Made by a program: the position numbers and the translations under genes. Below the pieces are notes generated by a model, which saw only the letters and a program-made list of their open reading frames with translations, had not been told where the DNA came from and did not search any database. Below are positions 8,808 to 17,495 of a stretch of DNA of 35,224 nucleotides, one piece after another. The stretch is from Paenibacillus dakarensis. GTDB taxonomy: Bacteria > Bacillota > Bacilli > Paenibacillales > Paenibacillaceae. Position 1 is the stretch's first letter; every line of letters begins with the position of its first letter. Location: positions 1 through 35,224 of the forward strand of contig NZ_CDSE01000066.1 in assembly GCF_001373415.1 (NCBI RefSeq), in the 5' to 3' direction.

Positions 8808-9302
8808 ATGCTGACGACGGAACAGATCATAAATGGCATGTCTGAGAATGGGCTGCGCATCACCGATCAGCGAAAAACGCTCGCCAAATTGTTTGGGGAA
8901 CATCCCGGATATTTAACCGCCAAGGATGTATATGAGTATATGGGCAAGAAATATAGCGGTCTCAGCTTTGATACAGTATATCGAAACCTGAGAGTATTAT
9001 ATGATCTTGGAGTGCTTGAGCAGGTAGTGTTTGAAGAAGGAATTAAATTTAGAGCCAGCTGCAGCGAGGAACACCACCATCATCATATGATTTGCTTGCA
9101 GTGTCAGAGAGCATATCCCATCAAGTTTTGTCCGATGCAAGTGACGGATGGTCCTGAGGATTTTCAGGTCGTTCAGCATAAATTTGAAGTATTCGGATAT
9201 TGTAAAGATTGTAAAGACGGTGTGAAGGATAACTCGGCAGCGGCTAATAGTGCTTCAGATGAAAGTCGGCCGAATAATGGAAAGCGTGAATCTCTATCAT
9301 GA
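8808..9302 (+). CDS. zur: Fur-family metal-responsive repressor, probably zinc-sensing Zur
   Basis: Transcription repressor of 164 residues. A winged helix is at about residues 10-75 (recognition helix near [12 protein letters not shown]). The dimerisation and metal region has a run of five histidines (89-93) followed by CLQC (96-99) and CKDC (132-135), the two CxxC pairs of a structural zinc site. The tail after 140 is short, polar and variable. Fur, PerR and Zur are hard to separate by sequence alone. I favour Zur because two near-consensus Zur boxes flank the znuA promoter 3.6 kb downstream. AGGAGG at 8792-8797 fixes the ATG. Its stop overlaps the yidD start (ATGA), so the two are co-translated. 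Confidence 0.82.
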   Translation: MLTTEQIINGMSENGLRITDQRKTLAKLFGEHPGYLTAKDVYEYMGKKYSGLSFDTVYRNLRVLYDLGVLEQVVFEEGIKFRASCSEEHHHHHMICLQCQRAYPIKFCPMQVTDGPEDFQVVQHKFEVFGYCKDCKDGVKDNSAAANSASDESRPNNGKRESLS

Positions 9303-9577
9303 ATAAACCAGTGGCAAGTCGTGTTGTACAAGTGCCGATTCACATATACCGCAAATTTATTTCTCCCTTAAAGCCGGCCACCTGCCGCTTTTATCCAACG
9401 TGCTCTGCCTATGCGCTTGAGGCAATTGAAGTGCATGGAGCATTGAAGGGATCTTGGCTTGCAGCAAAGCGTATTGCTCGCTGTCATCCATTTAATCCGG
9501 GAGGAATCGACTTGGTTCCGCCCCGCAAGGGGATGCCGGGTAAGCAGAAAGATCAGGATATTGATATGCTGCCTTGA
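9299..9577 (+). CDS. yidD: Membrane protein insertion efficiency factor YidD
   Basis: Small membrane-associated protein of 92 residues that aids YidC-dependent insertion of inner-membrane proteins. Diagnostic motifs are [20 protein letters not shown] and HPFNPGG; the three conserved cysteines are present. The N-terminal part forms an amphipathic helix. The last 15 or so residues are a charged extension beyond the usual core. The ATG overlaps the regulator's stop by four bases. Its own stop codon lies inside the -35 box of the metG promoter. Confidence 0.95.
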   Translation: MNKPVASRVVQVPIHIYRKFISPLKPATCRFYPTCSAYALEAIEVHGALKGSWLAAKRIARCHPFNPGGIDLVPPRKGMPGKQKDQDIDMLP

Positions 9578-9603
9578 CACTCCGGTGTGTGGTTGATTAT
9601 ATT
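9574..9603 (+). promoter_or_regulatory. SigA promoter of metG
   Basis: TTGACA at 9574-9579 (perfect -35), 18 bases, TATATT at 9598-9603 (five of six). The -35 overlaps the yidD stop. Transcription would start near 9610, just before the T-box leader. Confidence 0.7.
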
Positions 9604-9609
9604 GGTGAT

Positions 9610-9892
9610 ATATATGTTATTTCCGAGGAAGAGATAAGTACGAAGATACGTGCCTTGTACAGAGAGCCGGGGTAGCTGCAAACCGGTCTTGGCAGATTTT
9701 CGGAAATGGTCTTGGAGGAACCGCTTTTGAGCGATCCAGCTTGGTCTGGCGTAAAGGAGCGGCGTGATCCAGCGTTAATGGGCGGTCGTCTTTCGAAGGC
9801 GGTCGGTGAGCCTGTACCCGAAAGGGAGCAGGGAAATTGGGTGGTAACACGTGAGAACAGCTCTCGTCCCATAGGGACGGGGGCTTTTTGTT
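9610..9892 (+). promoter_or_regulatory. T-box leader with methionine (AUG) specifier
   Basis: tRNA-sensing antitermination leader. In stem I, AGTA at 9637-9640 faces GAA at 9703-9705 (the loop E of the specifier loop), and the next codon is ATG at 9706-9708. CGAAGA at 9641-9646 pairs with TTTTCG at 9697-9702 above the loop, and CCGAG at 9623-9627 pairs with CTTGG at 9711-9715 below it. AGAGAG at 9661-9666 is the AG bulge, and CCGG at 9667-9670 and 9683-9686 closes the apical loop. The T-box proper, GGGTGGTAACACG, starts at 9838. A terminator hairpin follows. Uncharged tRNA-Met would release metG expression, matching the gene's product. Confidence 0.93.
9859..9892 (+). terminator. Regulated terminator of the metG T-box
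   Basis: AGCTCTCGTCCC at 9859-9870 pairs with GGGACGGGGGCT at 9874-9885 (some G-U pairs) across a three-base loop, then a T run. It competes with the antiterminator that contains the T-box sequence. Confidence 0.9.
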
Positions 9893-9944
9893 GTTTTTTT
9901 TCATGGATTAGACCACAATGAAAAACTGTGAAAAGGATGGATGA

Positions 9945-11930
<1,986 letters not shown>

Positions 11931-12027
11931 CGAATCATCAACAGAGTGTTTATATGTGAAGCTGCCTCATATGCAGGTTTCTCGTTGACGAGACAGCTCA
12001 TACGAGTGAATATCATACAAGCAATAG

Positions 12028-12078
12028 AGGCATGGTGGTGTTAGGGATGCTAATCCCGGTACCGCCATGTCTTTGTTT
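12028..12078 (+). terminator. Terminator after metG
   Basis: AGGCATGGTGGT at 12028-12039 pairs, with G-U pairs, to ACCGCCATGTCT at 12061-12072. An inner stem GGGAT/ATCCC extends the hairpin, and TTTGTTTT follows. Confidence 0.8.
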
Positions 12079-12135
12079 TGGTCTTCGCCGACTTCTTCAA
12101 CAAGTTAAGGCTTCTGTTTTGAATGAATATGCACG

Positions 12136-12275
12136 GTGAAGCGGAGGGAACGAATCGATTCCGGACAAGCGGCAGCGGTCGCCTTTGTGTTCCAATTTCC
12201 CCTCCGAAAAAAGTAGTTCAGGAAATTGGAACACAACAGCGATGATAGGAACGATCGTACCCGAAGCGTCTCCCA
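12136..12275. repeat. Long imperfect palindrome, possible dispersed intergenic repeat
   Basis: The core is a perfect 16-base inverted repeat: TTGTGTTCCAATTTCC at 12185-12200 and its complement at 12221-12236, with a 20-base loop. Outside it, TCGC at 12179-12182 matches GCGA at 12239-12242. The arm GGGAACGAATCGATTCC near 12146-12162 pairs with GGAACGATCGTACCC near 12248-12262, with two bulges and one mismatch. GAAGCG occurs near both ends. There is no T tract, no transposase and no convincing ORF. The structure resembles non-coding palindromic repeats found between bacterial genes; the copy number in this genome is unknown. Confidence 0.6.
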
Positions 12276-12311
12276 ACAGCAAATGAGGCATTTATCAAAA
12301 CATGACCTTAA

Positions 12312-12326
12312 TAGTAATTCTTACGA
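12312..12326. promoter_or_regulatory. Zur box 1 (upstream of znuA -35)
   Basis: TAGTAATTCTTACGA. Compared with the Bacillus Zur box consensus TCGTAATNATTACGA it has two mismatches. It sits five bases upstream of the -35 element. Confidence 0.65.
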
Positions 12327-12331
12327 TTTAG

Positions 12332-12361
12332 TTGACAATATGATTTCCCTACTCTTATAAT
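12332..12361 (+). promoter_or_regulatory. SigA promoter of znuACB
   Basis: TTGACA at 12332-12337, 18-base spacer, TATAAT at 12356-12361: both boxes perfect. It is flanked by two Zur boxes, so strong expression would be expected unless zinc-loaded repressor binds. Confidence 0.85.
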
Positions 12362-12366
12362 CTTGT

Positions 12367-12381
12367 TAGTAATCATTACGA
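12367..12381. promoter_or_regulatory. Zur box 2 (over the znuA transcription start)
   Basis: TAGTAATCATTACGA differs from TCGTAATNATTACGA at one position only. It lies five bases after the -10, over the expected start of transcription. Confidence 0.8.
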
Positions 12382-12410
12382 TTAAACTCTAAATTGGGGT
12401 GTAAATAGAA

Positions 12411-13352
12411 ATGAAATCAAGATTGAAGACGGGATACGGATTGATTTTGCTGACTCTTCTGCTAGCTATTACAGGGTGCAGCACTTCTTCGGGTACGATT
12501 GCTGAGGATAAGGTGAATGTGATGACAACCATATATCCGATATATGAGTTTACGAAGGAGATTGGTGGAGAAGAAGTGAATGTTATCAACCTTCTCCAGA
12601 CTGGCGTAGAACCGCATGACTGGACGCCGAAGAGTCAAGATATCGTCAATACCTCTAAAGCGCAGCTGTTTCTATATAATGGGGCAGGGCTTGAAGGATG
12701 GGTTCCTTCATTTCTGAAAGGGCTGAATCGAGATACGAAAGTGAAGCCGGTAGAAGTGAGTTCAGGAATTGAACTGATTGATGCCGAAGGGGATGACGGT
12801 CATGGACATGGGGATGGGGATCATGACCACCATGTAGATCCGCATACCTGGGTGAGTCCGAAATCGGCGCTTGTTATGGCATCCAATATCCATAAGAGTC
12901 TGGTGGATGTCGATCCTGAGCATGCTGATGAATATGATCAGCGCTACAACGTATTGAAGCAGAAGCTTGAGAAGCTGGATGAAGCCTTCACTACTAAGCT
13001 GGCTGGACTGCCAAAGAATGAAATCGTCGTCTCTCACCAGGCATTCGGATATCTTGCCCGGGATTATCATCTGGAGCAGCATGCCATCATGGGACTGTCA
13101 CCGGATGCCGAACCTAGAGCACGCGATTTAGTTAAACTGGCGAAGACCGTGAAAGAGGAAGGTATTCGTTATATTTTCTTTGAAGAGCTGGTATCGGATA
13201 AACTGGCAAAAACTTTAGCTGCGGAGACCGGAGTAGAGACACTTGTACTGAGCCCGGTGGAAGGATTAACTGAGGAACAGGAACAGCAGGGTGAGAACTA
13301 CTTCACACTGATGGAGAAAAATTTGCAAAATCTCACTAAGGCCTTACAATAA
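12411..13352 (+). CDS. znuA: Zinc ABC transporter substrate-binding lipoprotein
   Basis: Surface lipoprotein of 313 residues that captures zinc for ZnuBC. The signal peptide ends in the lipobox AITGC, with Cys23 as the lipid-modified residue. A His/Asp-rich loop at about residues 124-147 (GHGHGDGDHDHH) is typical of zinc rather than manganese binding proteins of the cluster A-I family. Further metal-binding histidines are in VDPHTW and VSHQAFGY, with a C-terminal acidic ligand region. The gene is first in znuA-znuC-znuB behind a SigA promoter bracketed by two Zur boxes, so it should be derepressed in zinc starvation. It could also be called adcA. Confidence 0.93.
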   Translation: MKSRLKTGYGLILLTLLLAITGCSTSSGTIAEDKVNVMTTIYPIYEFTKEIGGEEVNVINLLQTGVEPHDWTPKSQDIVNTSKAQLFLYNGAGLEGWVPSFLKGLNRDTKVKPVEVSSGIELIDAEGDDGHGHGDGDHDHHVDPHTWVSPKSALVMASNIHKSLVDVDPEHADEYDQRYNVLKQKLEKLDEAFTTKLAGLPKNEIVVSHQAFGYLARDYHLEQHAIMGLSPDAEPRARDLVKLAKTVKEEGIRYIFFEELVSDKLAKTLAAETGVETLVLSPVEGLTEEQEQQGENYFTLMEKNLQNLTKALQ

Positions 13353-13412
13353 TAAAGTGAATCTAACGGTTATGAAATACCTCGTAAGAATAAATAGAAA
13401 GGCGGCCAAAGT

Positions 13413-14162
13413 ATGATATCGGCAGCACAAGATTGTCACCAATCGATTATACAACTGAAAAATATATCATTCTCCTACGGGGATCAGAAGGTTATCCGTA
13501 ATCTTGATTTTGTCGTCAAAGAGCGTGATTTTGTAGGTATTATCGGTTCCAACGGGGCGGGGAAAACGACACTGCTGCGGATGATCGTAGGTCTTCTGCC
13601 AGCGGCAGAGGGCAGTATCGAGTTATTCGGTCAGCCGATCCGCAAATTCCGGGATTGGGAGCGAATTGGATATGTTCCTCAGAAGAATTCTTTTAATCCA
13701 CTGTTTCCGGCGACGGTACGTGAGGTCGTGCTGTCCGGATTGTATTACAGAAAAAATATGTTCCGCCGCATAGGCCGTGAGCACCAGCAAAAATGTGATG
13801 ATGCGCTTGAGGTTATGAGGATTCAGGATATTGCAGATAAACGGATCGGTCAGCTTTCCGGAGGACAGCAGCAGCGTGTATTTCTTGCCAGAGCCTTGAT
13901 TAACCGGCCGGACCTCCTTATTTTAGATGAACCAACGAAAGGCATCGATATCGAAACGCAAGCAAGCTTTTTTGAATTGATAACCCATATGCATGCTCAT
14001 CATAATATGACTTTCCTGATGGTGACTCATGATATTGATATGGTTAACGGTTATCTGGGAGAATCGCCAGTGCAGCAAAACGGGAAAATACAGTTTTTTG
14101 TACGGCATTCACATGAGATTGAAAATTGTAAGAAGCAGGATTTGCAGCACTCGCTCGTATAA
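13413..14162 (+). CDS. znuC: Zinc ABC transporter ATP-binding protein
   Basis: Cytoplasmic ATPase of the zinc importer, 249 residues. Walker A is GSNGAGKTT (from residue 45), the Q loop is in YVPQKNSF, the signature is LSGGQQQR (about 148), Walker B is LLILDEPT, and the switch histidine is in VTHDID. AAGGCGG lies seven bases before the ATG. The C-terminal 35 residues are His/Lys-rich (VRHSHEIENCKK). The length is normal for the ZnuC/AdcC family. It follows znuA by 60 bases and precedes znuB closely, in one operon. Confidence 0.95.
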   Translation: MISAAQDCHQSIIQLKNISFSYGDQKVIRNLDFVVKERDFVGIIGSNGAGKTTLLRMIVGLLPAAEGSIELFGQPIRKFRDWERIGYVPQKNSFNPLFPATVREVVLSGLYYRKNMFRRIGREHQQKCDDALEVMRIQDIADKRIGQLSGGQQQRVFLARALINRPDLLILDEPTKGIDIETQASFFELITHMHAHHNMTFLMVTHDIDMVNGYLGESPVQQNGKIQFFVRHSHEIENCKKQDLQHSLV

Positions 14163-14197
14163 GTTTAAATGTATTGTTTGTGAAGGAGACGTTACTA

Positions 14198-15013
14198 TTG
14201 CTTGATATAATTCAAAGTGACTTTTTCCAGAGGGCACTCCTCGGCGGTATACTGATCGGGCTTACGGCTCCGCTTATTGGAATATTCCTTGTACTGCGGC
14301 GGTTATCCATGATCGGAGATACCTTATCTCATGTTACTATCGCCGGAGTAGCTCTCGGATTTCTTATCGAAGTGTATCCGCTGGCAGCAGGACTGGTGTT
14401 CGCTGTGCTTGCCTCTTTTGCGATTGAGAAGCTCCGAAAGGCATATAAAAGCTATGCAGAATTGTCAATAGCCATCATTATGTCCGGCGGTGTGGCATTA
14501 GCCTCTCTCTTCTTTACACTTGGAATGGGTTATAATACAGATGTTATGAGTTATTTGTTTGGTAGTATTTACACACTGGATACCACAGATTTATACATGG
14601 TAGGCGGGGTAACGCTGATAGTGGTCGTTGTGATCGGTTTGTTTTTCAAAGAGTTCTTTCTGCTCAGTTTTGAAGAAGATGCAGCTAGCGTTAGCGGCCT
14701 GCCCGTAAAGATGATGAATATGCTTATTACTGTGCTGACAGCGCTTGTGGTGAGTACAGCGATTAAGATTGTGGGTGCTCTCCTCGTTTCGGCGCTGTTG
14801 ACGATTCCTGTTGCAATCAGTCTGCTGCTGGCCAAGAGCTTCAGATCTTCGATTGTCTTGTCGGTTATTATTTCCGAAATCGCAGTCATTGTAGGGCTTA
14901 TTCTCGCGGGAGTGTTTAATTTGGCACCCGGTGCTACGATTGTATTATTGTTAATTGCACTACTGGCTATCACCATGATCGGAAAAAAAGGTTTGACGAC
15001 ATTAGGGGGATAA
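14198..15013 (+). CDS. znuB: Zinc ABC transporter permease
   Basis: Membrane subunit of the zinc importer (ABC-3 family), 271 residues with about eight membrane helices. Family features include PLIGIFLVLRRLSMIGDTLSH near the N-terminus and the VSALLTIPVAISLLLAKSF region. I start it at TTG 14198 because AAGGAG at 14183-14188 lies nine bases upstream. The open frame could also begin at TTG 14174, which has no such site. It follows znuC by 35 bases. The stop is only four bases from the GTG start of ccdA. Confidence 0.92.
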   Translation: MLDIIQSDFFQRALLGGILIGLTAPLIGIFLVLRRLSMIGDTLSHVTIAGVALGFLIEVYPLAAGLVFAVLASFAIEKLRKAYKSYAELSIAIIMSGGVALASLFFTLGMGYNTDVMSYLFGSIYTLDTTDLYMVGGVTLIVVVVIGLFFKEFFLLSFEEDAASVSGLPVKMMNMLITVLTALVVSTAIKIVGALLVSALLTIPVAISLLLAKSFRSSIVLSVIISEIAVIVGLILAGVFNLAPGATIVLLLIALLAITMIGKKGLTTLGG

Positions 15014-15017
15014 CGAA

Positions 15018-15731
15018 GTGGCTGATATTAATGTTGGTATTGCTTTTGCTGCGGGTCTGGCTTCCTTTATATCACCGTGCTGCCTGCCATTATACCCATC
15101 TTATTTATCCATCATAACAGGCATGTCGGTTAATGAGCTGAAGACAGAACAGAACCGTAAGGAGGTACGCAGGCGTACACTTACACATACGCTTGCGTTC
15201 ATCCTTGGATTTTCGGCTGTGTATTACTCGCTGGGCTGGGGTGCCGGTATATTTGGTGAAATATTCATCGAGTATCAGGATTTGATCAGACAGCTTTCTG
15301 CACTCTTAATTATTTTGATGGGGTTAATGCTGGCCGGTATTTTTCAACCCAAGTTTTTAATGAAGGATCGAAAGTTTGATTTTAAATCCAAACCGACCGG
15401 ATACATAGGCACATTCTTGTTTGGCATCGGATTTGCAGCAGGCTGGTCACCTTGTGTAGGGCCCATTCTAATGGCCATTATTGCCCTTGCAGCTACTGAA
15501 CCGGGCACTTGGTTCCCGTTAATCACCGCGTATTCCTTAGGCTTTGCGGTACCGTTCTTTATCCTGGCCTTCTTCATCGGCTCGACCCGCTGGATTCTGA
15601 AATATTCATCTACCATTATGAAGATTGGCGGCGTGTTAATGATTCTCATGGGGATCCTGCTGTTTACGAACCAAATGTTCCGGATAACGATCTGGCTGCA
15701 GTCTCTTACACCGGAATGGTTGAAATTTTAG
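15018..15731 (+). CDS. ccdA: Cytochrome c biogenesis/thiol-disulfide transmembrane protein CcdA
   Basis: Membrane protein of 237 residues and about six helices that carries reducing equivalents from cytoplasmic thioredoxin across the membrane to extracytoplasmic thiol-disulfide proteins. The paired redox cysteines sit in helix 1 (FISPCCLPLYP) and helix 4 (GWSPCVGPIL), as in the DsbD/CcdA family. The start is GTG with GGGGGA seven bases upstream, inside the end of znuB, so translation is probably coupled to the zinc operon. Its stop overlaps the stop of the convergent spore photoproduct lyase gene, and no terminator hairpin lies between them. Confidence 0.93.
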   Translation: MADINVGIAFAAGLASFISPCCLPLYPSYLSIITGMSVNELKTEQNRKEVRRRTLTHTLAFILGFSAVYYSLGWGAGIFGEIFIEYQDLIRQLSALLIILMGLMLAGIFQPKFLMKDRKFDFKSKPTGYIGTFLFGIGFAAGWSPCVGPILMAIIALAATEPGTWFPLITAYSLGFAVPFFILAFFIGSTRWILKYSSTIMKIGGVLMILMGILLFTNQMFRITIWLQSLTPEWLKF

Positions 15732-16798
15732 GTGAAATAATCGATTTTAGCACTTGGAAAGTACTCGAATATCCGCTCTGTGATGAATTGTCGCAGGGCG
15801 GTTTGCTGTTCATCGGGGTATACGTATTTGTACCGGCCGTATTTCCCCCACTTTTGCTTACGCATGGCGACATCCATCTCCAGCTTGGTCTTTGGGTAGC
15901 GTTTTTCAATGATGGTCTTGGCTGTTTTGGTAAACCGGTGCTGAATCATTTCAAAGGTAAGTCCTTGAGCAGCATCATCGGGCAGGGCGTTAGCCAGAGA
16001 TTGAAGCAGCTCCGCGTACCCTTGCTCCCAGCCGTCATACCATATAATTGGGGCGATAATAAACCCGAGCGGATACCCTGCCCGGGCGATTTTCGCAGCG
16101 GCTTCAATCCGTTCATGGAAACGGGAGGTCGCCGGCTCGAACTGCCGGATGATATAGTCCGAGTTGATACTGAACCGGATGCGGGTATGCTTGTTATGCT
16201 TGAGCCCGAGTAAGGGATCCACATGATGGAATTTGGTCACAAATCTAAGCCGCCCGGATGGTTCGTCGGCCATAAACCGGATCAGTTCTGCCAGCGAGCC
16301 GGTAATGTGCTCCAGCCCAACAGGATCGGAGGTACAGGCCGCTTCAAAGGTTGTGATCTCCGGAGCTTTCTGTTCAATATACTCCTTGGCTTTAGCGAGG
16401 ATTTCGTCCGTATTAACATACACGCGAATATATGGCTTCGACCCAAGCGTGGTCTGCAGATAACAGTAATGGCAGTGTCCCATGCAGCCGGTTGATATCG
16501 GAATAGCATAATCGGCTGAGGGCTTGGATTGGTCAAAATCAAGCGTCTTCCGAACGCCGACAACCAGTGTTCTTTTAGCTATCCGGTATTTCTCGTTCTC
16601 TGTTTCCCCTGGCAGATTGGTGACCCGGTTATGTGAGGTCGTCATCCGGTATTCGATGCCCCTAGCTGTAACGAAATCCATGAATTGTTTTCCTTTTGGA
16701 TACTCCAGCGCCCCAGGCTCAAAATAAACCAGATCCGGTATGAACAGCCGAGTGGATTTGGAAGAGGGAGAGGAGCGGATTAAAGTTTTGTCGGACAA
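15728..16798 (-). CDS. splB: Spore photoproduct lyase (radical SAM)
   Basis: DNA repair enzyme of 356 residues that reverses the thymine dimer of UV-treated spores during germination. The radical-SAM cluster motif is CMGHCHYC, followed by YLQTTLGSKPYIRVYVN. Other family motifs are TKFHHVD, RIRFSIN, GYPLGFIIAPI and the C-terminal PSAKIDYFT. I choose TTG at 16798 with AGGAGG 12 bases upstream (complement of 16811-16816). The frame stays open to 16924 and an ATG at 16840 is possible, though it has no ribosome site. From memory the B. subtilis protein is about 342 residues, so the shorter start fits. CATAATA just upstream resembles a forespore -10 box, but no matching -35 is clear. Confidence 0.93.
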   Translation of the reverse strand: MSDKTLIRSSPSSKSTRLFIPDLVYFEPGALEYPKGKQFMDFVTARGIEYRMTTSHNRVTNLPGETENEKYRIAKRTLVVGVRKTLDFDQSKPSADYAIPISTGCMGHCHYCYLQTTLGSKPYIRVYVNTDEILAKAKEYIEQKAPEITTFEAACTSDPVGLEHITGSLAELIRFMADEPSGRLRFVTKFHHVDPLLGLKHNKHTRIRFSINSDYIIRQFEPATSRFHERIEAAAKIARAGYPLGFIIAPIIWYDGWEQGYAELLQSLANALPDDAAQGLTFEMIQHRFTKTAKTIIEKRYPKTKLEMDVAMRKQKWGKYGRYKYVYPDEQQTALRQFITERIFEYFPSAKIDYFT

Positions 16799-16920
16799 GA
16801 GGGCTTTTCGCCTCCTTTTCAGGAATGTATGATCAGGCATATTATGTGCACCGAGGCAGCCCGGAACCCGTGGCAAATATGCGAAGGACAGAGAGCAGGA
16901 CTTGCCAAGTGCTCTTAGAA

Positions 16921-16938
16921 ACATGTATCATAACATGT
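16921..16938. promoter_or_regulatory. Inverted repeat between divergent splB and mntR
   Basis: ACATGT, six bases, ACATGT. The ends form an 18-base dyad in the gap between the two divergent genes. It could be an operator for either gene, or chance; it does not resemble the known MntR box of B. subtilis. Confidence 0.3.
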
Positions 16939-16991
16939 GCAGGTAAAAATAGATTTTAGAGTCACGTAATTTTTAGAAGAGAGGGAAAGAG

Positions 16992-17417
16992 ATGCCGACA
17001 CCCAGTATGGAGGATTATTTGGAGCGCATCTACAAGCTGATCGACGAGAAGGGATATGCGCGTGTTTCGGATATTGCCGAAGGCTTGGAGGTACACCCCT
17101 CATCCGTCACCAAAATGATTCAGAAGCTTGATAAAGATGAATATTTGATTTATGAGAAATATCGTGGTCTTGTGCTTACCAGCAAAGGCAAAAAGATGGG
17201 CAAAAGGTTAATGGCGCGTCATCAGCTGTTGGAAGAGTTCCTCGGCTTGATTGGTGTGCTGGAAGAGAATATTTATAAAGATGTAGAAGGTATAGAGCAT
17301 CATCTCAGCTGGGATTCCATAACTAGAATTGAAACGCTTGTTGAGTTTTTGAAGCGGGATGAGAGCCGGATACAGGAGTTACGTGACATTCACAACGAAT
17401 TAGTCAGCGAATCTTAA
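16992..17417 (+). CDS. mntR: Manganese-responsive transcription regulator MntR (DtxR family)
   Basis: Repressor of manganese uptake genes, 141 residues, against 142 in B. subtilis. A winged helix is at about residues 1-70 (recognition helix near [13 protein letters not shown]), followed by a helical dimerisation domain. All six metal ligands known for B. subtilis MntR are at the same numbers: Asp8, Glu11, His77, Glu99, Glu102 and His103. There is no SH3-like third domain, as expected for MntR against DtxR or IdeR. GAGGG lies upstream of the ATG. In B. subtilis mntR is also next to the yqhO-yqhV genes, so this is the conserved locus. A strong terminator follows directly. Confidence 0.97.
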   Translation: MPTPSMEDYLERIYKLIDEKGYARVSDIAEGLEVHPSSVTKMIQKLDKDEYLIYEKYRGLVLTSKGKKMGKRLMARHQLLEEFLGLIGVLEENIYKDVEGIEHHLSWDSITRIETLVEFLKRDESRIQELRDIHNELVSES

Positions 17418-17421
17418 CAGG

Positions 17422-17451
17422 GCATCTGTCACTGATGACAGATGCTTTTTT
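17422..17451 (+). terminator. Terminator after mntR
   Basis: GCATCTGTCA at 17422-17431 and its perfect complement at 17436-17445 with a four-base loop, followed by TTTTTT. Confidence 0.95.
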
Positions 17452-17495
17452 GCTTTATTTACCTGCAAATCTATCATTTCTGGAGGATTTATGGA

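Noticed and set aside
9706..9921. Small + strand frame of 71 codons before metG
   Set aside because: Its ATG is the T-box specifier codon and the frame runs through the terminator hairpin; it is leader RNA, not a gene.
12097..12291. Small - strand frame of 64 codons in the gap before znuA
   Set aside because: It lies across the palindromic element, has no ribosome site and low-credibility composition.
15509..16213. Long open frame (234 codons) on the + strand, antisense to the end of splB
   Set aside because: It has no family resemblance, begins inside ccdA, and the opposite strand holds a complete radical-SAM enzyme. It is a shadow frame.
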